Shown here piece by piece: positions 1 to 8,815 of a DNA stretch of 64,000 bases. The stretch comes from Candidatus Acidulodesulfobacterium acidiphilum (GTDB lineage Bacteria; SZUA-79; Acidulodesulfobacterales; Acidulodesulfobacteraceae), in NCBI GenBank assembly GCA_008534395.1, contig SHMQ01000013.1:1-64000 (forward strand), given 5' to 3'. The position numbers and the translations under genes were made by a program. A model generated the notes under the pieces. The model was not told where the DNA came from. It saw nothing but the letters and a program-made list of their open reading frames with translations, and made no database searches. How positions within the stretch are numbered: position 1 is the first letter of the stretch; the number at the start of each line of letters is the position of its first letter.

Positions 1-1
1 G

Positions 2-37
2 TATTACGACGAATCTTTGAATAAAGCTTATGCATGA
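2..37 (+). CDS. Possible C-terminal tail of an upstream gene (partial)
   Basis: Reading from base 2 gives eleven codons (YYDESLNKAYA) and then TGA at 35-37. It could be the end of a rightward gene cut by the window edge. The opposite strand is also open from an ATG at 33-35 towards the edge, so strand and reality are both uncertain. No ribosome-binding site or domain can be judged. Confidence 0.2.
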   Translation, partial: YYDESLNKAYA

Positions 38-104
38 TTAAATTATAAATTCAGCGGCGATATAAAAAATAAAACTAAAATTATAACAAAATAAAATAGA
101 TAAA

Positions 105-143
105 AACAAAAAAAGGACTTATTGGATAAATACCAATAAGTCC
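105..143 (-). terminator. Intrinsic terminator (leftward transcription)
   Basis: A perfect 11-bp inverted repeat (GGACTTATTGG / CCAATAAGTCC, 115-143, 7-nt loop) is followed on the minus strand by a run of seven T (108-114). On the plus strand the T-run is missing, so it acts on leftward transcripts. No leftward gene lies directly upstream of it. A second inverted repeat (TCCTGAA 141-147, TTCAGGA 168-174) shares its base and could pair instead. Confidence 0.6.
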
Positions 144-207
144 TGAAATGCAGATTTAACAAATGGTTCAGGAATTAAATAATATAGTTGACTTTTTCTT
201 TAAGAAA

Positions 208-236
208 CTTGAAAAAAAAAAAATTTATGGTATATT
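208..236 (+). promoter_or_regulatory. Promoter of the small heat-shock gene
   Basis: TTGAAA at 209-214, a 16-bp spacer and TATATT at 231-236 form a fair sigma70-type promoter. With the preceding C, the -35 reads CTTGAAA, which is also the sigma32 -35 consensus, but the -10 lacks the CCCAT core of heat-shock promoters. No CIRCE (HrcA) repeat is seen. Heat control is therefore possible but not shown. Confidence 0.45.
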
Positions 237-288
237 TTAAACAGGAAGTAAAAATATTCAAATATCAAAGAATAAGGAGGTTTGAATT

Positions 289-714
289 ATGAAAAAACTT
301 GTTAAATTTGACCCTTTTTATCCTATTAGGAATGAGATTGAAAAAAGCTTTTTTGACTTTTTTAGTCCTGCGGTTAGAAATACGGCCGGTTATATAGAGC
401 CTGCCGTGGACGTCGTCGAGCAAGACGAAAATATTATCGTAAAAGCGCAAGTTCCGGGAATACCTAAAGAAAATATAGTAATAGAGGTTAACGGCGACCA
501 GCTGACGATAAAGGGCGAACACAAACAGGAAAAGGAAGAAAAAAAAGAAAATTTCTACCGGCAGGAGATTCAGTACGGTTCTTTTTACAGAATAATAGAC
601 CTTCCGTCGGAAGTAGACAAAGAAAACGCGAATGCCGAACTTAAAAACGGTGTGCTTGAAGTTACCCTGAAAAAGAGTAAGGCTTTGTCGCCGAAAAAAA
701 TTGAGATTAAATAA
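289..714 (+). CDS. hsp20: Small heat-shock protein, Hsp20/alpha-crystallin family
   Basis: ATP-independent holdase that binds unfolding cytoplasmic proteins and keeps them competent for refolding. The 141-aa length is typical. A short N-terminal arm (about 1-38) is followed by the alpha-crystallin domain (about 39-130) with VPGIPKENI near the first strands and the conserved NGVLEVTLKK near its end. The C-terminal tail carries the I-x-I dimer-docking motif as IEI. A perfect AAGGAGG (274-280) sits 8 nt before the ATG, making the start firm. It is a single-gene unit converging on ftsY; only 27 bp separate the two stop codons. Confidence 0.95.
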   Translation: MKKLVKFDPFYPIRNEIEKSFFDFFSPAVRNTAGYIEPAVDVVEQDENIIVKAQVPGIPKENIVIEVNGDQLTIKGEHKQEKEEKKENFYRQEIQYGSFYRIIDLPSEVDKENANAELKNGVLEVTLKKSKALSPKKIEIK

Positions 715-741
715 AATGCATCTGCGGTAATGAATAGACCG

Positions 742-1653
742 TTAAAGCAGATTATCCTTAAAGATTTCGGGGGAAAATTCCGATATGTCATCGGGAGATT
801 CTCCCGTTCCTATAAATCTTACCGGCAAGTTCATCCTGCTTATTATGTCTATTATAATGCCGGCTTTTGCGGAACCGTCCAATTTCGTAACTATAACTCC
901 GGTAATATTTACTATTTCCTTAAACTGTTCTACCTGCACCAAAGAATTTTGCCCTAAACCTGCATCTATAACTATAAAAATTTCGTCCGGTTCGCTGCCG
1001 TAAGATTTTGATATTACTCTTTTGATTTTGGCTAGTTCTTCCATCAGATGTTTTTTGTTATGAAGCCTTCCTGCGGTATCTATAAGCAAAATATTATAAT
1101 CTTGTTCTTTAAATTTCTGGACGGCGTCGTGGGCTACGGACGCCGGGTCTTGATTTTCCTTGCCGGACACGACTTCTATTCCCGTTCTCTGCCCCCAGAC
1201 CTCTATCTGCTCCTTTCCCGCAGCCCTGAAAGTATCGCACGCCGCTATAATAACTTTTTTGCCCCTGTCTGCGTAATACTTGCCGAGCTTTCCCACGGTC
1301 GTCGTTTTTCCTACTCCGTTAACGCCGACTATTATAAAAATATTTTTGTCGTTTCCGTCTTTAATTTCCGGAAATTCAACGGATATTTTATCCCCTACTT
1401 CGTCTTTTAATGCCTGTTTTATAATATCGGTAGTCAAGTCTTTATTTTTTGCAAGTCTTTTTTTAACGCTTTCTATTAATTCTACGGCAGTTTTATATGA
1501 AATATCCGACAAAACCAGCGCTTCTTCTATTTTTTCGATATCGGCGGCATCAATTTTGCCGGCGCCGAAAATAGAACTTATCTTATTCGATAGTTCCTGC
1601 TTAGTTTTTTTAAGGCTTTCACCTAAATTTTTAAATTTTTCGAATATTTTCAT
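742..1653 (-). CDS. ftsY: Signal recognition particle receptor FtsY
   Basis: SRP receptor GTPase that docks ribosome-SRP complexes at the inner membrane next to SecYEG. The 303-aa protein is a bare NG core with no long acidic A domain. A helical N domain (1-90) precedes the G domain with P-loop GVNGVGKTTT, DTFRAAG, DTAGR and TKLDG. Small departures from the usual consensus are AAG for AAA after DTFR and SAKAG where SAKGG or TAKGG is common. The gene is downstream of smc (56-bp gap) and is the last gene of the leftward smc block. No terminator is obvious in the 27 bp shared with the heat-shock gene. Confidence 0.95.
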   Translation of the reverse strand: MKIFEKFKNLGESLKKTKQELSNKISSIFGAGKIDAADIEKIEEALVLSDISYKTAVELIESVKKRLAKNKDLTTDIIKQALKDEVGDKISVEFPEIKDGNDKNIFIIVGVNGVGKTTTVGKLGKYYADRGKKVIIAACDTFRAAGKEQIEVWGQRTGIEVVSGKENQDPASVAHDAVQKFKEQDYNILLIDTAGRLHNKKHLMEELAKIKRVISKSYGSEPDEIFIVIDAGLGQNSLVQVEQFKEIVNITGVIVTKLDGSAKAGIIIDIISRMNLPVRFIGTGESPDDISEFSPEIFKDNLL

Positions 1654-1709
1654 TATGTCGCCTCCCGTTTATCTTGTTTTATATTTTCTTAAATATCGCG
1701 CTTAACGGC

Positions 1710-4700
1710 TTAATTCATAGCAACCGACACTATTCCGGAAATACCCGGATGTTTAGAGGTTACGCCGAAAATGTTTTTACCGACTTCCATAGTTTTTTTA
1801 TTATGCGTTATCATAATTATCTGGGAATAGTTAGATATTTCCTCAATTAATTTATTATACCTTGCGTTGTTGGCAAAATCTAACGGAGCATCGACCTCGT
1901 CTATAACGCAGAACGGAGTTTTTTTCGTTAAAAAAATAGCGAATAAAAGGCTTACGGCTACCAGAACCCTTTCGCCCTGAGATAAAATATTAATTCCGGT
2001 AAATTTCTTTCCCGGTATCTGGACGTTTATTTCCATTCCCTGAGTTTCTTCGGCATCCGCTTCTTTTTCATTTAATTCGGGTTTTTGGCTCGCTTCAAAT
2101 TCTATTTCTTCCGAAACCTTAGAAACTACGCTTAATATATCTGCGTTTCCGCCTCCAAACAAAAAAACGAAAAGCTCTTTAAATTTTTGCCTTATATCGC
2201 TCATGCTTGATTTAAATTTTTCTTTGGACACTGCATCCAATTTTTTAATAATACCGTTGAGCGTTTCGATTGAGTTTTCTAAGTCTTTTTTCTGTTTTCC
2301 AAGAAAATCGAAACGTTCCAGCGCCGTTTTGTATTCTTCGGCGGCATTCATATTTACGTTGCCTATTTCTAGAATTTTTACCGAAAGTTGTTCTATATTT
2401 TTTTTAATATTATTATCGCTTAAATCGGCTATGCCGTCTATAAAAATTTTATCTTCTTCGGAAAGTCCGCCGGCTAAACGGACTGCGGCACTATTTGAAT
2501 CTATTTCGGCAAGTTTTTCGTTATTAATATTTATATAAGCCTGCAAAGAGTTCTGTTTTTTTTCTATATCAGACTTGCGTTCGTTTGCTCTTTCAATATC
2601 CTTTTCGGCTGCCGAAATCTTTTCTTTTAAAGATTCTAATTTAGCTTCGGACTCTTTAATAAGAATGTCGGCTTCTTTAACCGATAAATTAAGAGCCTCG
2701 ATGTTTTTTCTTTTTGCGGACAAATCTTCCGATGCGGCATTAATCTCGCGAGCATATTTTTCGTTCTGTTCGCGCAATGAGTTAATCCTTTTATCGTAAT
2801 TCGACAGGTTGTATTCCAAGTCTTTTATCTGTTTTTTTAAAAAATTAATATTCTGTCCCGCCGAGTTAATCTCTATCCTTAAAGCAGTTTCTTCCTCTTT
2901 GATTTTTTCAATATCTTTTTCCGCAGCCGCTAATTTTTGCTCTTCTTCATTTTTTGCGGCATTTTTTAATTTATACTCGCTTTCCAATAAAATTATTTCG
3001 TCCTGCAATTCCTCTTTTTCCCCGTATTCGTTCTGTTTTTCTTTTTCTAAGTTTGCAGATTCTCTTATTAATATATTGTATCTTTCTTTTGATTTTTCGA
3101 CTATGTTTTTAATATGCTTCAGGTCGCTTTCGATAGCAAACCTCGCCATTTCCAAAGCCCTGATTTTGCCGCTTATCTTTTCTTTATTTTCCTTATGTTC
3201 TTTAATTTTGGACTGAACGGAAGCCAAAGAGGTTTCTATCGATTTAAGTTCCTCTTTTTTCACCGATTCTAATGCGGAATATTCGGACAGTTTATTCTTA
3301 TTTATAAAAAGATTTGCTCCGTCGTCGTCTTTATCTTTTCCTGCCGATATAAAACCGTCCGACGTAAATATCGACCCGTCATCCGTTATTATATTAACTT
3401 CAGGAAAAAAATTATTGCGCTCTATATAGTCTAAAATTTTATTTTTGTCTTCGCAGTAATAAAAATCTTTACCTATATCCTCAAACGATATATTTTTATA
3501 ATTTAATTTAATTTTTTCTTTTATCGGAACAAGGTTTAACTCTCTGCAAACTTCGCATTCTAAGCCGCCGTTTTCGGAATCGTTTTTATTTTTATTTTTT
3601 CCCGGAATAAAAATTTTAATTTTTCCTCTTTTATCGGCGTTAATGTATTCTATCGCCTTCCTTGCGTAGCCGATATTATCTAATATAACCGTTTCCACGG
3701 CATCTCCGAAACTCGCCGCCGCCGCATTTTCAAAACCGGGTTCGATTTCTATCGCGTCGTATAAAGGGAATGTCTCGTAGTCTTTTTTTGATTTAAGAAA
3801 ATCTTTGACGCCTTCGGAAAATCCTTCCCTGTTTCCGATAAACTCTTTAAGTTTAGTTATTTCAACATTAACTTTTATAAGCTCTTTTTCTAAAGCGTTT
3901 TTTTGGGAGAAATATTCATTGAATTCTTTGTCTAACCTTATAAGTTCGGCTTCGTTATCCGAATATCTCTTTTTAACGGTTTCGGCGGACAGTTCGTTAT
4001 CTTTTAAATCCAAGTTTTTTTGGCTAAAAGAAACTTCCGCATCTTTTAATTCTGCGGAAATTTTATCTGCGTTATTTTGCGTTTCTATAATTTTTGCTTC
4101 TATGTTTTTAATATTTTTATCTATAAAAATAATTTTGTTTTTTCCGTTTTGCGATTTTTCGATGATATCTAAAATCTCGTCTTCGATATCCGCAAGGATA
4201 CCTTTGGCTTTCAGCATAAACTCTTTTTTTTCGGAAAGAGATTTTGCCGTTATATTTAATTTTTCGTTAAGGTTTTTGAAATTAGATTCGTCGTTCAAAA
4301 GTTTTTCCTTCAACCCCGTCAATTTTTCGGCGTTTCTTTTGCGTGATTCGTCCTGCTCGTCCGCTTCTTTGGTTTTTTTTGTTATTTCTGATTCCATATC
4401 TTTAATTTTTATTTCTAAATATTCTATATCGGAACCAAGCTTTGCAAGTTCTATCAAGCGACTGTTTTTTTCGTTTGCCGCTGTTTTATAAGTTTTTTCT
4501 ATATCGTCAAACGAAGTTTTAGCATCGGTTAGCATGTCTAATAAAGAAGCGATGCGCGCGCCCGCTTCCGCAAGCTGAGCCGAATAAATTTCAAGCTCGG
4601 ACTTATACTTTTCTATATCGGAAATTATTTTATTTTTCGACCTGAAGTACAATACGTATTCATAACGGTTTTTTTCGGTTTCGGCGAGCCGGTATTCTTC

Positions 4701-5339
4701 TAATTTTTTAGCCGATTTCTCCAAATCTTCGAGACGGCTTTCGACTTCGCCCAGCAGATCGCCTATTCTTAAAAGATTATTGACGGCGGCCTCAAGTTTT
4801 TTAGAAGCCGATTTTTTCTGGATTTTATATTTGGTAATTCCGGAAGCTTCTTCAAAAAATAAACGTAATTCTGCCGGCTTAAAATTTAGCAAAGAGTTAA
4901 TTTTATAGGAATCTATTATGGAATAATGTTTCGATAAACCGCTTTCGTTAAAAAAATCTAAATATTCTCTGTACGGAACGGAAATCCCGTTTATTTTATA
5001 CTCGGTTTCTTTGTTTTTAAAATGCCTGCGTTCAACCATTATTTCCGAAAAATCTTTATATTTAAAACTTCCGCCTGCGCTGTTTTCAAAAACGCCCCTG
5101 CACAAAGCGACGGATGAACCGTTTCTTATGTTTGAGCCGTGGAATATTATATCGTTCATGCTTTTCAATCTTAATTCTTTGAGGTTCTGCTCTCCGAGAA
5201 TAAATCTTACGGCATCGACGATATTGGTTTTTCCGCATCCGTTAGGACCGACTATTACGTTTATACCTTTATCGAAAGGTATTCTTATTTTATCGGGAAA
5301 TGTTTTAAAACCGAAAAGCTCTATATATTTAAGATGCAT
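1710..5339 (-). CDS. smc: Chromosome partition protein SMC
   Basis: Condensin-type ATPase that organises and segregates the chromosome with ScpA/ScpB (not present here). The 1209 aa are full length: N-terminal ATPase half with Walker A GPNGCGKTN (about 32-40), a first long coiled coil, a hinge (about 500-650), a second coiled coil, and a C-terminal head with Walker B FCVIDEVDAPLD. The ABC signature reads LSQGER instead of the usual LSGGE(K/R). The essential serine is kept, and the glycine-to-glutamine change is unusual. ATG start; 15 bp separate it from rsmE upstream. Confidence 0.96.
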   Translation of the reverse strand: MHLKYIELFGFKTFPDKIRIPFDKGINVIVGPNGCGKTNIVDAVRFILGEQNLKELRLKSMNDIIFHGSNIRNGSSVALCRGVFENSAGGSFKYKDFSEIMVERRHFKNKETEYKINGISVPYREYLDFFNESGLSKHYSIIDSYKINSLLNFKPAELRLFFEEASGITKYKIQKKSASKKLEAAVNNLLRIGDLLGEVESRLEDLEKSAKKLEEYRLAETEKNRYEYVLYFRSKNKIISDIEKYKSELEIYSAQLAEAGARIASLLDMLTDAKTSFDDIEKTYKTAANEKNSRLIELAKLGSDIEYLEIKIKDMESEITKKTKEADEQDESRKRNAEKLTGLKEKLLNDESNFKNLNEKLNITAKSLSEKKEFMLKAKGILADIEDEILDIIEKSQNGKNKIIFIDKNIKNIEAKIIETQNNADKISAELKDAEVSFSQKNLDLKDNELSAETVKKRYSDNEAELIRLDKEFNEYFSQKNALEKELIKVNVEITKLKEFIGNREGFSEGVKDFLKSKKDYETFPLYDAIEIEPGFENAAAASFGDAVETVILDNIGYARKAIEYINADKRGKIKIFIPGKNKNKNDSENGGLECEVCRELNLVPIKEKIKLNYKNISFEDIGKDFYYCEDKNKILDYIERNNFFPEVNIITDDGSIFTSDGFISAGKDKDDDGANLFINKNKLSEYSALESVKKEELKSIETSLASVQSKIKEHKENKEKISGKIRALEMARFAIESDLKHIKNIVEKSKERYNILIRESANLEKEKQNEYGEKEELQDEIILLESEYKLKNAAKNEEEQKLAAAEKDIEKIKEEETALRIEINSAGQNINFLKKQIKDLEYNLSNYDKRINSLREQNEKYAREINAASEDLSAKRKNIEALNLSVKEADILIKESEAKLESLKEKISAAEKDIERANERKSDIEKKQNSLQAYININNEKLAEIDSNSAAVRLAGGLSEEDKIFIDGIADLSDNNIKKNIEQLSVKILEIGNVNMNAAEEYKTALERFDFLGKQKKDLENSIETLNGIIKKLDAVSKEKFKSSMSDIRQKFKELFVFLFGGGNADILSVVSKVSEEIEFEASQKPELNEKEADAEETQGMEINVQIPGKKFTGINILSQGERVLVAVSLLFAIFLTKKTPFCVIDEVDAPLDFANNARYNKLIEEISNYSQIIMITHNKKTMEVGKNIFGVTSKHPGISGIVSVAMN

Positions 5340-5354
5340 AATATACTAAAATTT

Positions 5355-6101
5355 TTAATACGAGTAGCATATTAAATTGGAAACCGAATAAATAGAAGCG
5401 GTAAAAGTACTCATGATGTAATCGGTCAACTTAACCTGCGTCAATCCGTATTTTTTGGAAAGTTCTAACTCGGATACCGAAAAATCGCCTTCGGGGCCTA
5501 TGAAAATTCCCATAGAAATATCTTTTTTGCTAAAATCAAAAGATTCTAAATATTTTTTAAGATACAAGTCTGCCTGAGGAGCAGCTATAAGTTTGACGCC
5601 GTAATTTTCGGTCGCTTTAAATGCGTCTTCTAATGTTTCCGGTTCTTTTATCTCCGTAGAAAAATTTTTTCCCGCAATTATCATGGCGCCTTTAGAAATC
5701 TTATCCCATTTAGACATCTTTGAGCTTATCTCTTTCCTGTTTTTTAAAGTTATCGACCTTTCGGTTATAACGGGAATCACGGCGCATATTTCAAGCTCGC
5801 AAATCCTGGCTATTAGCTGATCCATAATATGTGAAGTAATCAAAGGCAAAAAAATGTTTATTTTATGTCCGTCTTCCGTATACCTATCTACCGACAAGAG
5901 TTCTAACGTTACGCTTCTTTTGCCTATTGCTATAATTTCTGCGGAAAATACAGATCCTGCGCCGTCGTAAAGCAAAATTTTTGAACCGGCTTGTTTCCTA
6001 AAGGCTTTAATATGCGAAATTATAGACTCTAAAACTATTTTTTTTCCCGAAATTTTGCCGTCTGCTTCTATTTTTTCTTCGATAAAGAATCTGTTATGCA
6101 T
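5355..6101 (-). CDS. rsmE: RsmE-like 16S rRNA m3U1498 methyltransferase, atypical C-terminus
   Basis: Family members are SPOUT enzymes that N3-methylate U1498 of 16S rRNA from SAM. The 248-aa length and the knot motif IFIGPEGDFSVSELE (about 193-207) fit RsmE. The C-terminal cofactor motif, normally LG-x-RILR-x-ETA, reads LTDYIMSTFTA here, so the conserved arginines and the ETA glutamate are gone. The central E-x-S-x-R region before the knot is also weak (IIAGKNFSTEI). The frame is intact, so this is divergence rather than breakage. It may be inactive or changed in specificity. It sits between DUF502 (15-bp gap) and smc. Confidence 0.8.
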   Translation of the reverse strand: MHNRFFIEEKIEADGKISGKKIVLESIISHIKAFRKQAGSKILLYDGAGSVFSAEIIAIGKRSVTLELLSVDRYTEDGHKINIFLPLITSHIMDQLIARICELEICAVIPVITERSITLKNRKEISSKMSKWDKISKGAMIIAGKNFSTEIKEPETLEDAFKATENYGVKLIAAPQADLYLKKYLESFDFSKKDISMGIFIGPEGDFSVSELELSKKYGLTQVKLTDYIMSTFTASIYSVSNLICYSY

Positions 6102-6116
6102 TTTTCGTCAAAATTT

Positions 6117-6713
6117 TTATAAGCTATCGGGAAAAGCTATTCCGGCCGAAAGAACTATCTGGATACCCTGTTCTACTTTTAATCCGGTATCTATCACGTC
6201 TTCTTTTTTTGCTATAATATTCATTCCAATATATAAATGGTTAGTAGGTATATATACTACCGCATATTCGTCTTTGCCTCCGGTTTTTATTCCGGTAGCG
6301 GAAGTTAAAAAGCCGTATATAAATTTATCGTCGTTATATTTTACCAAAACGAATTTTTTAAATGAACTCTTGCCGGGAGAAAAAATATCTACCCACTGTT
6401 TCGTAGATTTATAAAGTAAATTTACTACCGGAATTTTTAACATTACGTTTTCGTAAAAGTTTATAATAGACCTTCCCGCTAAATTCGTAATAAGATAACC
6501 GGAAGCTAAAATTAAAATAAGCAAAAGTATTAACCCTATGTCCGGTATATAAATATGAATATAATTTTCGAGAAAAACGGAAAACGGATTAAAAATAAGG
6601 TTTATTTCCTTTAACAGCCAGACTATTATAAAAATAGTCAAAGCTCCCGGAATGACCACAGTTAAACCAGCAAGAAACCTGCTTCTTATTTTAGACAAAA
6701 AAGTTTTACCCAT
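6117..6713 (-). CDS. DUF502 family inner-membrane protein
   Basis: Belongs to the DUF502 (COG2928) family, whose function is not established. The 198-aa protein has two predicted transmembrane segments, at about 13-32 and 58-78. The second is followed by a soluble domain with VVYIPTNHLYIGM, the conserved late motif of the family. It is the first gene of the leftward block DUF502-rsmE-smc-ftsY. The terminator at 6743-6779, 30 bp upstream, isolates it from the rfb genes, so it needs its own promoter in that short gap. Confidence 0.85.
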   Translation of the reverse strand: MGKTFLSKIRSRFLAGLTVVIPGALTIFIIVWLLKEINLIFNPFSVFLENYIHIYIPDIGLILLLILILASGYLITNLAGRSIINFYENVMLKIPVVNLLYKSTKQWVDIFSPGKSSFKKFVLVKYNDDKFIYGFLTSATGIKTGGKDEYAVVYIPTNHLYIGMNIIAKKEDVIDTGLKVEQGIQIVLSAGIAFPDSL

Positions 6714-6742
6714 TAATTTTATGACATTTATTTTTTAAAAAA

Positions 6743-6779
6743 TTAAAGCGCTTTCACTATTATTAAGAAAGCGCTTTAA
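6743..6779 (-). terminator. Intrinsic terminator after rfbD
   Basis: A 13-bp inverted repeat (TTAAAGCGCTTTC / GAAAGCGCTTTAA, 11-nt loop) is followed on the minus strand by a T-rich tract. It lies 113 bp beyond the rfbD stop and 30 bp before DUF502, and marks the end of the long trp-acc-fol-lpt-rfb transcription unit. The stem contains AAAGCGCTTT, itself a palindrome. The 113 bp between (6780-6892) hold no gene I can support. Confidence 0.8.
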
Positions 6780-6892
6780 AATAGTTATAAAATTATATTT
6801 ATGCGGCGTCATAATTTAATTCCGGCACCGCCACAAAATGGCCTAAATTTACTGCTTTTATTATATATATTATATATCTTAATTTCTATTTT

Positions 6893-7771
6893 TCAAACAA
6901 TAAAGTATCCTATGTCGTTGCAATATTTTTTTAAAGCGTCTTTCCACGACCTTAATTCAATTCCGTAATCTTCCTTAATCTTGGCGTTATCAAGCACGCT
7001 GTAAACTGGTCTTTTCGCCGCTCTTGCCGATTTATCGGAACTTACGGGAATGATCTCGCAGTTTGTCCTTTTAAAAACATTTACTATTTCAAGGGCAAAC
7101 TTATACCACGTCGTATGTCCGTCGCTTGAATTAGTCAAATGATATATTTCGTTTTTCGAGTTATCCTTTATAATTATTTCGGATATTGCATAGGCTATGT
7201 CTTTAGTGTACGTCGGGCTGCCGAACTGGTCGTCTACGACTTCTATTTTTTTCTGGCTGTCGGCTAATTTTAGAATAGTATTTACGAAATTTTTCCCGTT
7301 TTTTCCGTAAAGCCAGGAAGTACGCAGTATTATATAGCTTGCGCCGGAATTTTTTAAAGATTCCTCCCCTCTCAGCTTAGACGAGCCGTATTCGTTTATC
7401 GGGTTAGTCACGTCGTCTTCATTATAAGGCGTTCTTTTTGAACCGTCAAAAACATAATCGGTGCTGATATGAATTATTCTGGCGCCGGTGTTTAAAGCCG
7501 CATCGGCTAAGTTTTGCACACCGACGTTATTAACGGCGTCCGCCAGCTCTTTATCAGCTTCGGCTCCGTCCACGTTAGTATAAGCCGCGCAATTAACGAT
7601 ATAATCCGGCTTGAAACTTTCGACGGCTGAATTAACCGCTTCCGAATTTGCAATATCCAAATTTTTTGAGTTAAAATTTTTGATTAAAAAGTTAACGCCT
7701 TTTAGGGCGGCATTTACGTCGATACCGAGCATGCCGGTCGAACCAATAAGGGCAATTTTAAGCATAATCAA
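6893..7771 (-). CDS. rfbD: dTDP-4-dehydrorhamnose reductase
   Basis: Last step of dTDP-L-rhamnose synthesis: NAD(P)H-dependent reduction of dTDP-4-keto-L-rhamnose. The 292-aa short-chain dehydrogenase has the Rossmann motif GSTGMLG (about 9-15), STDYVFDG (about 104-111) and the catalytic YGSSK (Y-x3-K, about 128-132). It lies 3 bp after rfbB and is the last gene before the terminator. rfbA and rfbC are not in the window, so the pathway must be completed elsewhere. Product would feed O-antigen or other surface polysaccharide. Confidence 0.93.
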   Translation of the reverse strand: MIMLKIALIGSTGMLGIDVNAALKGVNFLIKNFNSKNLDIANSEAVNSAVESFKPDYIVNCAAYTNVDGAEADKELADAVNNVGVQNLADAALNTGARIIHISTDYVFDGSKRTPYNEDDVTNPINEYGSSKLRGEESLKNSGASYIILRTSWLYGKNGKNFVNTILKLADSQKKIEVVDDQFGSPTYTKDIAYAISEIIIKDNSKNEIYHLTNSSDGHTTWYKFALEIVNVFKRTNCEIIPVSSDKSARAAKRPVYSVLDNAKIKEDYGIELRSWKDALKKYCNDIGYFIV

Positions 7772-7774
7772 ACC

Positions 7775-8785
7775 TCATCTGTTTTCATACATTTTTTTAT
7801 AATATTCTTTATAATCGCCGGATAATATTTTACGCCACCAGTTTTCGTTGTTTACATACCAGTCTATTGTATCGTCAAGACCTTTTTCGAGAAAATACTC
7901 CGGCAAAAAACCCATATTTTTATTTATTTTTGAAAAATCCATAGCATATCTTCTGTCGTGCCCTAATCTGTCTTTGACGTATTTTATTAAAGAATGCGGT
8001 TTATTGAGTTTATCGAGTATATATATAATTATATCTATATTTTTAGTTTCGGCATTGCCGCCTATATTATAAACTTCTCCAAAATCCCCTTTTTCTAAGA
8101 CTAAGCATATTCCTTTCACGTGGTCTAAAACGTGTATCCAGTCTCTTACGTTTTTACCGTCGCCGTAAAGAGGAATTTCTTTATCGTTTAGAGCGTTTAT
8201 TATTGTTAAGGGTATTAATTTTTCAGGAAACTGATACGGCCCGTAATTATTAGAACAACGCGTAATTAAAACCGGCATATTATAAGTGTGAAAAAACGAC
8301 ATGACAAGCATATCTGCGGCGGCTTTTGAAGCGGAATAAGGGCTTCTCGGCGACAAAGGAGTTTCTTCGGTAAATTTTCCGGCGTCTCCTAACGATCCGT
8401 AAACTTCGTCGGTAGAAATTTGCAAAAATTTTTCTACTTTATGTTTCATAGACAACTCAAGAAGATTTAACGTTCCTTCGACGTTAGTCCTTGTAAAAAT
8501 AGAAGGTTCCAGAATAGACCTGTCGACGTGGGATTCAGCCGCAAAATTTATTACGAAGTCTATTTTATTTTCGTTAAAAATTTTGGACAAAGTCTGCTTG
8601 TCGGCAATATCAGTTTTATAAAACCTGTAATTTTCGGTATAACCTGCAAGATTTTCCGGATTTGCGGCATAGGTTATGCTGTCTATGTTTATAATATCTA
8701 CGTCTTTTCGATTATCCAAAATATAACGTATAAAATTAGCCCCTATAAAACCGAACCCCCCCGTTACCAGATACGTCTTCTTCAT
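7775..8785 (-). CDS. rfbB: dTDP-glucose 4,6-dehydratase
   Basis: Converts dTDP-glucose to dTDP-4-keto-6-deoxyglucose with bound NAD. The 336-aa extended SDR shows GGFGFIGANF at the N-terminus, the catalytic triad region STDEVYG (T-D-E, about 124-130) and YSASKAAAD (Y-x3-K, about 150). Length and motifs are those of canonical RmlB. It follows lptD by 30 bp, with TCTTTCGTAA-like spacing and a GGAGG-type site (AGGAGGTAAG on the coding strand) ahead of the ATG. Pairing with rfbD next to lptD suggests a role in LPS sugars. Confidence 0.95.
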   Translation of the reverse strand: MKKTYLVTGGFGFIGANFIRYILDNRKDVDIINIDSITYAANPENLAGYTENYRFYKTDIADKQTLSKIFNENKIDFVINFAAESHVDRSILEPSIFTRTNVEGTLNLLELSMKHKVEKFLQISTDEVYGSLGDAGKFTEETPLSPRSPYSASKAAADMLVMSFFHTYNMPVLITRCSNNYGPYQFPEKLIPLTIINALNDKEIPLYGDGKNVRDWIHVLDHVKGICLVLEKGDFGEVYNIGGNAETKNIDIIIYILDKLNKPHSLIKYVKDRLGHDRRYAMDFSKINKNMGFLPEYFLEKGLDDTIDWYVNNENWWRKILSGDYKEYYKKMYENR

Positions 8786-8815
8786 AAAATTTATCTTACC
8801 TCCTTTCGTAAATTT

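Noticed and set aside
105-143. Hairpin as a terminator for a rightward gene ending near base 37
   Set aside because: The T-run is on the wrong side for rightward transcription.
719-752. ATCTGC/GCAGAT dyad between the heat-shock gene and ftsY, considered as a shared terminator
   Set aside because: Only 6 bp, a long imperfect centre and no T-run; part lies inside ftsY.
6805-6892. Short leftward frame ending in HFVAVPELNYDAA before the rfb terminator
   Set aside because: It has an in-frame stop just upstream, no ATG and no ribosome-binding site. The likeness to a protein end is not enough.
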